Source: Kappaphycus alvarezii
Lineage: Eukaryota > Rhodophyta > Florideophyceae > Gigartinales > Solieriaceae
Length of the DNA: 64,000 bases
NCBI GenBank assembly: GCA_002205965.3
Contig: NADL03000470.1
Location: forward strand, 124,001-188,000
Direction: 5' to 3'
The notes beneath the pieces are model-generated. The model ran no database searches. It saw only the letters and a list, made by a program, of their open reading frames with translations, and was not told the DNA's origin. Below, piece by piece: positions 1 through 9,791 of this stretch. The position numbers and the translations under genes are program-made. Every line of letters starts with the position of its first letter. Within the stretch, counting starts at the first letter, position 1.

Positions 1-610
1 GATTACAGCCATGGGAAGTTTAAGTGTACCAGTCGCATTTGTGAAAACGAAGCAAGTGATCCGTTCCTTCGAAAACATTTATTTAAGTGCTGCCACGAAG
101 CTTTTTCTTAATTTCATCAGGAATTATATACGTTTGGTTAGGAAAATACTTGTAAAAAAAGCCGGTCTCGTCCATGTTGAAAATTCAATCTGGACTGTAG
201 GGAGAAAGAGCGTCCCTGTGCTCAGCAATACCCGACGCCTCGTCAGCAATCCTGACATCCTCAGCTTTTCCATGAAGAGTGACAGATCGAAGCGCATGTC
301 TCGATACAAATGAAGTAATCCACGAAGGATTTGCCTTTAAGCTCTCTAATGCAGAATTTTGAACCGGGTCATTCACCTTTCCTAGGAGAGTCTCTCGGAT
401 GATCATCGCCTTTACGAAAATCAAGTGGTATTTAACAGGATACTTAGCGCTCCGCGCTATCTGCATCCAGTCGTATAGCCGTTGCTGTAGAAGAGGATTT
501 TTCGGCTTGAAAACTGCCTTCAGATGTAAAGAATGTTTCTGTTCGGCGCTTGTCAGTACCGACTCACTATTCTTCTTAGTCTCGAAAACAGTGCAGCGAG
601 AGCAATAAAA
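1..610 (-). pseudogene. pogo/Tigger-type transposase fragment
   Basis: Minus-strand translation shows the N-terminal half of a CENP-B-like transposase. A psq-like start region lies at about 610-470. It is followed by a CENP-B/Tc5-type helix-turn-helix at about 466-190, with the signature NPSWITSFVSRH and a conserved LHG. Then comes the first catalytic block, NMDETGFFYK, at about 181-152, where D is the first acidic residue of the DDE/D triad. A TGA stop at 185-187 separates the DNA-binding part from the catalytic part. The frame changes again between about 95 and 60, after which ERITCFVFTNATGTLKLPM continues to the window edge. The rest of the DDE domain lies outside the window. The gene is dead. 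It sits directly beside the piggyBac-like element. The family call is confident; the exact start is not determined. Confidence 0.75.
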
Positions 611-798
611 ATTGTTCTTTGTTTGCAGAACAGAGAAACCTTGACGAAGTAAGCGAAGAATTTACACTTTCTGAGAGAGCAGAAGGCGAGTTCTCGTTTT
701 TCCGGGTCTGTTTTGTTGTGTGGGAGGCATTTTGTGCGATCAGCGTTAGTGGACGAGGGGTCATTGAGCTCGATATGGACAATTAAGCCGTTCTTTAA

Positions 799-836
799 CC
801 CCCGAAATCTATGGGGTACCCAGCGGTACCCCTGAA
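799..836 (+). repeat. left terminal inverted repeat of the piggyBac-like element
   Basis: C-rich start, then GGGGTACCC and GGTACCCC in inverted arrangement. It pairs with the repeat at about 4698-4737 on the opposite strand. TTAA precedes it. Confidence 0.7.
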
Positions 837-954
837 AAAAACGTCATTTTCCCATTCCGGTTCCCCTTTTTCACAAGGGGTACCGCGGGTACCCCATAAT
901 CTCAAACTGGTGCCCCATAATCAACTCGCCCTTTGCCACGGCTGTCCTTGCCTC

Positions 955-1078
955 TTTGCCTCCTTTGCGCGCGCTTCGCCGTTTGGTGCGCGCTTCGCCT
1001 CAAAAGCGCGCGCTTTACAACTTGCTTTGAAAGCGCGCGAGAAGCAGCGCTTCACCTCGAAAGCGCGCGGTTTTCGAA
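955..1078. repeat. cluster of GCGCGC blocks near the left end of the piggyBac-like element
   Basis: At least six GCGCGC-containing blocks lie in about 120 bp, most as AAAGCGCGCG or its complement GCGCGCTT, at irregular spacing. No similar cluster is seen near the right end. The open frames that cross this stretch on both strands are explained by its base composition. It may be a transposase-binding or promoter region of the element; this is inference from position only. Confidence 0.5.
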
Positions 1079-1175
1079 CAATGGGTGCGCTTGCATAGTG
1101 CGCTCGAAGAGCCCGGACTTCTGGAGCTATGCGCACTTCCGGGTGTGCGTGAAACATAAACTTCTATGAAACGGT

Positions 1176-2506
1176 ATGCACAGTCTTAATGTACCCGACT
1201 TTGAGTCTCGACAAGCAATCACGAGACAAGCAACGCAACACATGGCTGGCACCGATGATGATGATTTGGATTCGCTCTGCCCCGATACGGAGCTATTCAA
1301 TAACGACAACTACGACGAAGAAACCGCTCCGCTCTCTTTGATCAAGTTCCGATACACGCACATACAACGGCACAAATTCTAACCACCCAAGTAGATGATT
1401 GCGCCATGATGGAGGTCAGAAGGGTGTTCAAGGTATTGAAAGTGCGGCTAGCACAACAGTTACGGATACAAGAGATCCAACTATCCTCCTTGGAAGCGGA
1501 CTCTCTATTTGACGTTTCGTTTTCTGGCACAGACAAACAGGAATTACTGCGGATCTGCAACGTGAGTTTAGGTGAACTGAGTCTACCATCATGCCGCGGA
1601 GAGGAACTGAATGTAGTGGTTGGAATAGTCGCTGCCTGTGGATTCTACCGAACATTGTTTAACTATCTCACTTGTGCGAAGAGTAGAGATGTGTATTCGT
1701 TTGGTTCTGTCAATGTTCACAGAGTGAGAGAAATTATAACGGCTGTAGAGGTGAGTGGAACGGACTTTGCTGGTGTTCTGCCTAATATTTAGGGCTCTTA
1801 TGATCGCGACATCAACAGCTTAGGGGAATCATTTGCATCGACATGTTGTCCATTATTTTATGTCCCCGGGATGAGCTTTTCCGCTGATGACGATGTGACA
1901 AGGCTGCGAAGTAATAAGTTTTCTCCAAGTACTGGAATTCGACAGGTAAATCTTGACAAAGAGAGAGGTGCACAGCAGACGTTGTCAAATCCACTTACTA
2001 ACCTCACGTTGTGTTCCAGATATGCCGTTTTTCACGAGAAAGTAATATCTACAATTGCGACTCTACTTCGTCGTGTGCAAGGCCATTCTGAGGTCTCATC
2101 TTGTATGTTTAGGAATGCGTGTACCCTTTTATTCATAAGGGTTACATGTCTGATGACTTGATTTCATTGTTTCGTGATATAGGAATGCGAATTATAGGCA
2201 AGCAGAAGAGCGGACAAAAGGCCCCATTTACGTTTGGGGATAGCAATTTTTATGAAGGGACCAGGAGAATTCAGGGGTTCGGTATACTTTCAGCGTTTTG
2301 GGCTGAGAGAGAGCACTCGAAGAGAAAAAAGTCATATCATCTTGCACTACGAGAAGCAAGCACAACGCGTGAGCGAGTTGCAGTGTTGGGCACCACTCGG
2401 GCGGACCTGGCGAGTGACAAGTGGTTGGCAAAGAGGGTGGTACATCAGAACAGGCTTCGATCTTCGAGTAAATTCCAATAGTCTCCAGCGAGAAGGAAAG
2501 CCTTAA
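1176..2506 (+). pseudogene. N-terminal half of the piggyBac-like element's gene, not recognised in detail
   Basis: Several plus-strand open stretches in different frames fill this interval: an acidic segment at 1176-1382 with a DDDD run and many D/E residues, one at 1406-1792, and overlapping ones between 1871 and 2506. An acidic N-terminus is usual in piggyBac transposases. I could not identify the first two catalytic aspartates with confidence, so this part is placed by position between the left terminal repeat and the better-preserved 3' half. Frame changes occur several times. Real introns cannot be ruled out: a TTACAG/GTATTTGG junction near 2522 would make a plausible acceptor. Confidence 0.35.
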
Positions 2507-4337
2507 AAATACACCCTTACAGGTATTTGGCGATCGACTGCAAGAGGAGTTTCTTTCCAATCTTAACCCCATCACCAGAGCACAGTCCCATGGAGATAAG
2601 CTGTGGTTTTTAGCAGGAGGACTTCAATTTATTTCATCGACGACGCTCTCGTTTCTTGAAGCCGCTGCAAAGCATAAGCCCTATGAGATTCTGAGAAGCA
2701 CAGAATTTGAATGCGTCTGCCTTCTAGTCGGTATTACTCTATCCAATGAAGAAGAATTTGTTACGCCTATGACAGTCATAGCAATGGGGGATAGTGACAA
2801 AATGAATTTGCCGGAACTCAAAGCTGAATGTAGGGCTCGAAAAATTACGGGGTTCTCGAGCAAAACGAAGCAAGGAATGAGAGAGTTGTTAGCGCATTGG
2901 AAGCAGGATTTTGCATATTGTCTAATGTTCCCAGATTTGATTGTTCATTTAGCACTACAGTCGTGGTGTTTCAAACCGCGAAGGGCCAGTGAAGACATGC
3001 GTGCAGGTTCCTGAAATGAAGTGACGTTGAGACAAATCCTCCCAGATTTTTTGTTGTCACACGGTAATCTCAGAACACTATGCGCTCGGTCTTACGGTCT
3101 CGTGCAACGAAAGGGGACTCCATTTGCGCACATGTCCACATCACCTGACATGGTGGCTGTGCTCATGAAGAGAGAAGGGCATTCAGGAGGGACTGAAACA
3201 GGTAATCGGCAGGGTGAGATGGAATGGAGTACTGCTATAGCCGTTTGTGAGTTCAAAACGTTTAGTGGAAACGATGCATTTTCAATGGCTTATGATGTCC
3301 GCGAGACGCACGGAACATACTCTGCGCTTCTCATTGGGAGTGGTAGCATGCAACAAAGCTTGCCCTTGTCTAAAGGTGAATTAGAACTGCAATCGAAATA
3401 ATTCCATTCTTTGGTACCATGGAAGCAGTACAGATACCAACTTCTGCACCAAGCTGCTGTTTGCCAGTCTCCAGTATTATTTCTAGCAGCTTCGAGAAGC
3501 GAGATAATCTACGCTGTACGTGTCTACATCGCACAGTACATTGCAGATGCAATTTGTACTCTAATGCGAAGCCTCCTGCAGAGGTACATGCCGTGGTCTT
3601 CGATTCCTCTAAAGCCAGTGCCTGCGTTCAAGAAACAGGTGTACAGTTTCGGAAAAGAAAGTCACTCTGTACAGTCATATCTAGGATTGGCGTCCAGTTT
3701 TCATGAGATGGTTCGGCAGTGCGGCCCAATACAAGTGGCACACTATATACGACCGAGGCTGGTTGTCGAGTGGAACATACACAAAGGTGGTACAGACGTA
3801 ATGTCTTGAATGATTTACAACTGCCCATTTCGAATGTCAAAGCTCGCTCCACGAGGTACCATAATCTGGCGATTTATTGAAATGCTTTTTGTAAACGCAT
3901 ACTATATGGCACGAGTTTTACGAGTTGATGAATATCAGTATGATTCTTACCAAAAATGGAGAAGAACCTGTGCGAACTCTGTCACGTTCAAAATGGTGTT
4001 GAAAGACATATTTCAATCTCTACTCAAATCTGTTGAGGTCAGGAAGAGTTACGCAAAAGAATGCATTGAGAGTGAGACAGAATTAATGATTGGAAACCAA
4101 TGTATATCAAAACCTTTGCGATACAAAACAGATTCTGCTCGAGCCAGGAAGATGGATGTAACTCGACTAGAATATGCAAAACCACACATACCTATTCTGC
4201 ATAGTCGTGGTCGTATTTCAAAAGAAAATGAAGTTTCTGGAAACCCGAAATGGTGTATTGTGTGCTCAAAGACCGAGAACAAAGGCAAAATAATTGTTCG
4301 AAGTGGTCATGAAACTCGCTACTCTTGTTCACAATGA
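2472..4337 (+). pseudogene. YqaJ-like PD-(D/E)XK nuclease region followed by piggyBac-type transposase C-terminus
   Basis: One reading frame stays in register from 2472 to 4337, broken only by stops at 3012-3014 (TGA), 3399-3401 (TAA) and 3807-3809 (TGA). In order it shows four regions. First, KLWFLAGGLQFISST at about 2598-2642 resembles the W..R....T.S opening of YqaJ-type nucleases. Second, a SAP/HeH-like stretch, LPELKAECRARKITGFS, lies at about 2808-2860. Third comes a PD-(D/E)XK pattern, with SPD (D at 3147-3149) and EFK (3249-3257), and then YRYQLLHQAAV at about 3429-3461. Fourth is the piggyBac-like block WNIHKGGTDVMS, with D at 3795-3797. After the 3807 stop it continues with a conserved K/R-rich and NAYY segment and ends in a Cys pair region (WCIVC near 4252, YSCS near 4322). 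The nuclease and transposase calls rest on motif reading only. Confidence 0.55.
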
Positions 4338-4697
4338 AGTGTGTTTTTGTGTTGTGTGATTCGGCGGAAAGTTCGCCACCGAGCTCAGAGAAGTTGTTGA
4401 AAGGAGTGGCATGAGCTAAAGAAGCTATAGGATGCTGCAATCATTTTATATTATCCGGGAGTAACTACTGTTAACGGGTACAATATTGGGTACCTCTTCT
4501 ATGGGGCACCGTTTTTACGAAGGGGTACCCGAAGTCTAGGTGTTCATTATTGTATTTTTGGCTATGAAATCCTCGCTGTTCTTTGAAATTATTGTTATAT
4601 GTTATTGGTATACCAAAAGCTCACATCAAGAGGCACAATAAGGTTCGCAGTTGACACATCCAATTCATTGCCAATGGAACAACTGCCAGGTACAAAT

Positions 4698-4737
4698 CAA
4701 GGGGCACCCGCGCAGTACCCCTTAAAACTTTCCGGGG
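4698..4737 (-). repeat. right terminal inverted repeat of the piggyBac-like element
   Basis: Reverse complement of the left end with a few changes and a 2-3 bp length difference. It is followed by TTGA at 4738-4741 in place of TTAA. Confidence 0.7.
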
Positions 4738-4782
4738 TTGATCGCCTAAAGAGGTATGCACTTAAGGTGTATCAGCTCACTA

Positions 4783-5221
4783 GTGTCTATTGGACCGTTG
4801 TCCTCATATGAGGACTACTTTTAGAAGTTGTTTTTCAATACAAATGTTTCTCCCTCAGCGCTTTTCTTGTCCCTCCTCATTATTTTATGAGTGTAGATGA
4901 CCGATTAAAACAAACTTTTCAAGATTGTTGACCTCGGTGAAGGCCAGAGCAGTTTTTCCTCACCAGATTCCGCTCTTCGCAAAAAGTTGTGAAAACAGCT
5001 TCATTTTGGAAGGAAATATAGTTCGTATTATCGTGGGGGTTTCAGAAACGAGGGCGCATGTACAGTAAGAATTAATGTACTGTAACTCAACAAAGAAACC
5101 TTTTTTGTAGTAAAAATTTCGGGCTTCCAAAACATTTACCTTTCCAAAATGTAACGGAAACTGTCCTCATATAAGGACAAAGTTTGCCTCATATGACAAC
5201 AGTGCTTGGACGGATAGACAC
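4783..5221 (+). mobile_element. 439-bp non-autonomous TA-flanked element (Tc1/mariner-like MITE), copy 1
   Basis: It begins GTGTCTATTGGACCG and ends CGGATAGACAC. It is flanked on both sides by TA (4781-4782 and 5222-5223), the target duplication of Tc1/mariner-type elements. Close inside the left end is the perfect palindrome GTCCTCATATGAGGAC, with degenerate copies near the right end. It has no coding capacity. Two better-preserved copies lie at 20774-21213 and, inverted, at 21682-22122. This copy differs from them by scattered substitutions, so it is older or of another subfamily. Confidence 0.8.
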
Positions 5222-5618
5222 TATTTGTGCAGTTCTGCTTTGGAGGAAAAGCGCTGGAACTGGACTCTTGACAGGGAAACTTTTTAACAGTACTGTGCAG
5301 ATCCTGTAGTGATGTGCTTTCATGAGAGAAGCTGATTCAGAGCTGGTAAATCTCATCACGGGTACGTCACCGATGACACGTGTCTATCATCTCGCCACGT
5401 GTGGAAACCATGCCAAGCTTCCGGGGAGTGCGATATGAATGATTAGTGATGGCCAGTACTATTTGGCAATTGCATGGTAGGGGCAATTGACAGTAATTGC
5501 AATTTTGAAAATTGACAGTAAATAAAATTGTGTAAAAAGTATTGCCACTGGTAGGGGCACTTGTCGTGGGAGGTGAACAGTGGGGTACTTGTGAAAATAT
5601 TCCTCTACCAGTGCCCCT

Positions 5619-6225
5619 ATGGCTCCAGATGCTAACCCTGAAGATAATGGACACATTGCAACTGTCCAGGGGCGAAAAGAAGCTCCAGGACATATTCCTG
5701 CAGCTGTGGTACTATTAAGTCGGTTATATAGTGGCCAAGCACGTCCCTTTCTTGAATTGCATGCAGTTCTGTCCTCCCCTGAGGCAATGCAATCTGGTTT
5801 ATACTGGGTACTCCCTAAGTATACGATATGGTGGCCCATAGCCCTACTCGAGGCAGTTAAAGCCGCTTACCCATCGGAGATCCAACAGGTTTACAGCGAG
5901 GGACCTGCAGTACTAAATGCGCTCATACGCTCTAGTGAATTCATGAAGCGTTTTTTTGCCAAACGCGTGCACTCTTTGGAACCATTTATGCAGGCCTTCG
6001 TGGAACAAGAAGATGCAAATTCCTGCTTCCAGATTCCGCGCAACTGCTTCGGGGTATGCAAGTTAGGTAGCGGCCCGAAACTTGTCCTCGAGCTCCCACA
6101 ACGCGGCCATGGAGGTCGCCCAGACATCAAGGGGCTTAAGGAGAACGGGAGCATAGACTGTTATGACGCAACCGTCATTCATGCCTTGACCCTTGCCCGC
6201 TTCCTGTCTCTTGCACGATATTTGT
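5619..6225 (+). pseudogene. REL-type LINE fragment, first part
   Basis: The reading frame at 5619-6230 matches the LINE at 22.2-26.2 kb in two blocks. TIWWPIALLEAV through NCFGVCKLG (about 5825-6070) corresponds to the stretch after the reverse-transcriptase active site (CAVWWPTAPPSV ... TCFGVCRIN). It is joined directly to GRPDIKGLKENGSIDCYD near 6115-6165, the restriction-like endonuclease core (RPDIKALGENGGTDYYD in the better copy). About 770 bp present between these blocks in the better copy are missing here. The first 70 or so codons are not recognised. Confidence 0.65.
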
Positions 6226-6885
6226 TCTAGCCCCTTATGTAGGATAAAAACCCTAGGGGATGGTTCGTCAGCAGCAGATTTTAGTATGGTAGAGCAAACA
6301 CGAACCTAAAGGGAACGATTAAACCAAAGGGATAAAAGTGGCCAAGGAAGCAAGGGATTCAAGGCGTTCAATGGGCGGGCGGTTAACCAGCTGGGGTAAA
6401 GTCATCCAGGTTGGTGCCGATGGCTTGGAGACGCGAACAATTTTGGGGCCTTAGGTTGCTTGCCTTTTTACCTTCCCACTGAGGGTTGACCGCATTATAT
6501 AACCTAAAGGATGTGCCGCTAGCTAGCTCCACTGTAAAGGCTCTACCGCTCCAGAAGGGCTCTCAACCAACCATTTGGGGGATAGATCAAAAATCCAGAG
6601 GCGGGGATCAAGGTGAGCCGCGAGCTCCCCTTCGCCGACCGACGACGGTGCGTACCCAAGGGTTTCTTGTGACATCTCCATGAAGGTCCTTACTGTACGC
6701 CCGATCCTTACAGTAATCTCCGGCTGGACTCCAAAACCTATACATGGCATGCCCACCTGGACGTCCAGCAATGCACGTCCTCATCCCTGCTGGATCATTA
6801 CACCCGAACCCCTCAGCTTACAGGATCCCTCAGGGCGGCGCACCATGTTACTCCCGGCTCCCCAACCTGCGGGATATCACAATAC
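6226..6885. other. about 660 bp of unidentified sequence inserted into the LINE fragment
   Basis: The LINE endonuclease domain stops at SLAR near 6225 and resumes with LNHARPGKDT near 6889. In the better LINE copy these are adjacent, separated by only a few residues. The DNA between has no recognisable gene and no clear terminal repeat. It could be a short unknown element, a solo LTR or filler DNA. Confidence 0.5.
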
Positions 6886-7304
6886 TACACCTTAATCATG
6901 CCCGCCCTGGCAAGGATACTTGTTTTGCCGAACTAATCCGAGCGAAGGGTCCTGGGTATCGCTTCACTGCCCATCCACTCTTCACATTGCGGGGCTGGTA
7001 CCAAGCTACTCGGGACTTCGCCAACCGGGTTGCGACTGGCATTGTCGCACATGCAGCTGTTACGATTGGTGAGTCGCATCAAACACTGTTCGAACGCCTC
7101 GCGGCGAGACTCGTCCAGATTAACGCCATTTGTTTGTTGGGGCACGGATTGAGCGGAACTGAATACCACAGCAGGCTGTCATCAGAGAACCTCTCACCTC
7201 AGGATAAATCGAATATCTCTTCCAACAGTAAAAGCACCCAAAAATTTCCCCCTCAGGATGAATTAGTCTCCACGCTCATTAGCCCTCGTCCCTATAATCT
7301 CTAG
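6886..7304 (+). pseudogene. REL-type LINE fragment, C-terminal part
   Basis: LNHARPGKDTCFAELIRAKG and then GWYQATRDFANRVATGIVAHA match, almost residue for residue, the C-terminus of the LINE protein ending at 26092. The frame runs on past the matching stop point to 7304 with an unmatched tail. It belongs to the fragment that starts at 5619, from which the 6226-6885 insertion separates it. Confidence 0.75.
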
Positions 7305-7754
7305 CTCAACCCCATGTACTATTAATATTTCATCATAATAAAAAGGTCATTTTTACTCTACATAGCCCCCGTTGCCAAGGTCCTTGGTGTGGTGAACATT
7401 TGTTTATCCCCTGACTAAAAGCCGCCTGATGGGCTTCTCGGCGGGTTAAACATTTGATGAATACCTGAAAAAGGGGCCTTCAGTGGGCCATGACCTTGAA
7501 GGGCCATCGGCGTTGGCCGGGGCGTAGCTGGGGGAGTGCAATTACGGGGTTTAGGAAGGGGGTTAAAGTTGTGCTGAAGGCTCCGGTGGGCGCCCTAGCT
7601 ACTGAATAGCAGGATGCTTAGTGTCAAGGCGAAGCGTTGCCAGTTGTGTACAGCACGGCACTGTACAAAGGGCACTGGAGACAGGGGGCACTGGCGACCA
7701 AGGGGCAGTGGTGACCAAGGGGGTACTGGCGAAAGTGGGGCCCTGGAATTGCCT
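7305..7754. other. gene-free stretch with G-rich imperfect repeats
   Basis: No coding region is recognised. At about 7672-7742 there is a short run of imperfect repeats of the type GGGCACTGGCGACCAAG, changing to CAGTGGTGACC and TACTGGCGAAAG. Part of the interval may be 3' untranslated sequence of the LINE fragment. Confidence 0.4.
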
Positions 7755-7759
7755 GCTAG

Positions 7760-7864
7760 TGACGAATCAACCAAGACAGACTGTCCAGTAACATAAATAG
7801 TATTTAACCCAGAAGACAAACTAAAGGATAGAAAGTGTAAATGGTAACGGTTTACGTTCCGTCA
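7760..7864 (+). repeat. 5' LTR of Copia-1 (105 bp)
   Basis: TG...CA ends and a match to 13701-13805 at about 96 of 105 positions. Very short for a Copia LTR. Confidence 0.88.
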
Positions 7865-8024
7865 GGTTATGGGCAAACATCGCTGACCACGACGCACTCC
7901 TAAGCACTCCCCGGCACACACCCGCGATCTCGCGAGAACACACGACGACGATTTACACATCCCTCGCGGATCAGCCGTCCATCCCACCCAACCACCATCA
8001 CACCACCATTCGAAAGAGCCCAAC

Positions 8025-8920
8025 GTGCGGCACGTCGCGCGGCTTGAGCTCCCTTCACTGAGCTTACAGTGGAACTCCTACGCCTTGCCAAAATCACCGC
8101 AGCAGACACAAACCCACCGTACCACAACGAAACTGAAGCTACCATGGACAACCTCAGCTACCCTCGACAAAGCCAACGTGTCCAAATGGTTCCTTTCCGT
8201 CCGTGCAGCAGCTATCTCCCTACGAGCCCGAGCCCACATCAATGGAGACCCCGAACCACCCCAAGACCCCGCCCAACTAGAACAATTCAATGACAAGAAA
8301 GATCTCTTGATAGGGACACTAACAGATTTCATACCCACCGACATAGCTTGCCTCGTCCTCCAACCAGACACACCAACCTTCCACTTTCAGATCATCAACG
8401 CCTCAAGGAACACCTAAACACAAAAAGGATAAGCGACCACAAATTCCTGAAATCACTCGCGGAAAACACTAGACTCACGGAGGAACTGACAATCGACGAC
8501 TACACGACTGCCAATGAAATCCTACGAGCAAAAATGATAGAAGCCCAGTATCCCGAAATCAACGATCCTGCAACGACCGTTGAATTCATGATCAATGGGC
8601 TCCGGGAGGCACTGAAAATCGACGACTATACGACTGCTCATGAAATCCTACGAGCAAGAATGATAGAAGCCCAGTATCCCGAAATAAACGACCCTGCAAC
8701 GACCGTTGAATTCATGATCAATGGGCTCCGATACAACGACAAAACCAAGTACATAGGGGCCCAGATGCTCTCCAATCCCCCAGCCGACGTCAAAGATTTC
8801 AAACAAAAAGTCAATGCCATCAACAGCTTTCTCTCCGGCAACGGCCCCCAGCCAGGTCCGTCCAGCACCCAGTCCACAGCACAACAAACAGCCGACACCC
8901 TCCAAGCCATACTCTGGTAG
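8025..8920 (+). pseudogene. Copia-1 gag-like region
   Basis: Two overlapping plus-strand open stretches follow the 5' LTR, as expected for gag. The second holds a nearly exact direct duplication of 113 bp (8492-8604 and 8618-8730), encoding two copies of a DDYTTA...EILRA...MINGLR segment. This is the retrotransposon UBN2/gag-polypeptide region typical of Copia elements. Fossil; broken. Confidence 0.6.
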
Positions 8921-9791
8921 CTCCGAGCCACCGCCACCCGATCCACGGCCCCCTCGCGAAGCTTCAAGCCCTGCCAATAACATCTCTTCCTCGGCCTCAG
9001 CGACCCGCGCCACTCCGATGACCGATGCAGAGACCCAAATCACCCGAAAAACAGACGAAAGACAAAAGTAGCAGCAAAGGAAGTTAGTATCAACTACCAA
9101 GCACTGGCCAAGGAACTCGCCGAGCTCAATAAAAACCAAACGGAAGAATCCGAAGACGATGAGATCCCTTCAAATTGTGATTACATCGTCGACTCCGCGG
9201 CTAACCCCACCCTTATCAAAGCTCCAAATAGGAAGATGACCCAACTCACCTAACCAATCCCAACCTCCACCGCCACGAATGAAACATCCCACTGCACCCA
9301 TGCCATAACTTTCTCCATACAGCCGAGTAAGACCAAAAGAATCAAGCTCCCCACGCTGTAACACTCATCGCTCCGCAGCAACCTGCTCTCCGTAAATACG
9401 TACGCCAAGAGATATGGTCCGGTCCTATTCACCGACACCGAAGCCCTGCTAACCAAACTCTCCGCACAAGGCCTACAACTCCACGCCAGAGCCCCATGGA
9501 TCCCAAGCATGCAAGGCTACGTACTGCACTATGGACCCCAAGCTACGGCCCACATAGCAACAATACCACAATTCTTCACCCGTAAAGGCAAACTTAGGAC
9601 AATCACGAAACCAATATAGCCACCAATGGCCTCGCCCCAACCCACACCCAACCCGCAAGAACCCACGCACGCCACACAACCAAAACCAAGACCCAAACTC
9701 CTCAGCGCACCCCAACGCCAAGCAAAAATACGATGCTCCGCCCCACCCCACCAACCAATCCCAACTAAAAAACAACCCAACTCAGCCATCA

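Larger units (their letters stand above)
799..4737 (+). mobile_element. piggyBac-like DNA transposon, complete ends, decayed gene
   Basis: The left end starts right after TTAA (795-798) with CCCCCGAAATCTATGGGGTA. The right end, read in reverse complement, gives CCCCGGAAAGTTTTAAGGGG followed by TACTGCGCGGGTGCCCC, and is flanked by TTGA (4738-4741). The two ends therefore match as imperfect inverted repeats of about 35-40 bp. The flanks fit the TTAA target of piggyBac elements with one later change. Extra GGGGTACC-type blocks lie inside both ends (about 879-897 and 4486-4531). The interior carries a long decayed plus-strand gene. The element is about 3.9 kb, longer than the roughly 2.5 kb of classic piggyBac. 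Confidence 0.72.

Noticed and set aside
811-1169. Overlapping open frames on both strands with Ala/Arg/Ser-rich translations
   Set aside because: They are produced by the GCGCGC repeat patch and show no domain.
3021-3401. PD-(D/E)XK segment read as a TnsA-like partner of a Tn7-type system
   Set aside because: The surroundings are piggyBac-like with TTAA-type flanks, and the motif order with Y..QLLHQ fits YqaJ better. No TnsB or TnsC is present.
6248-6262. AAACCCTAGGGG as a telomere-like trace
   Set aside because: A single copy with no tandem repetition.
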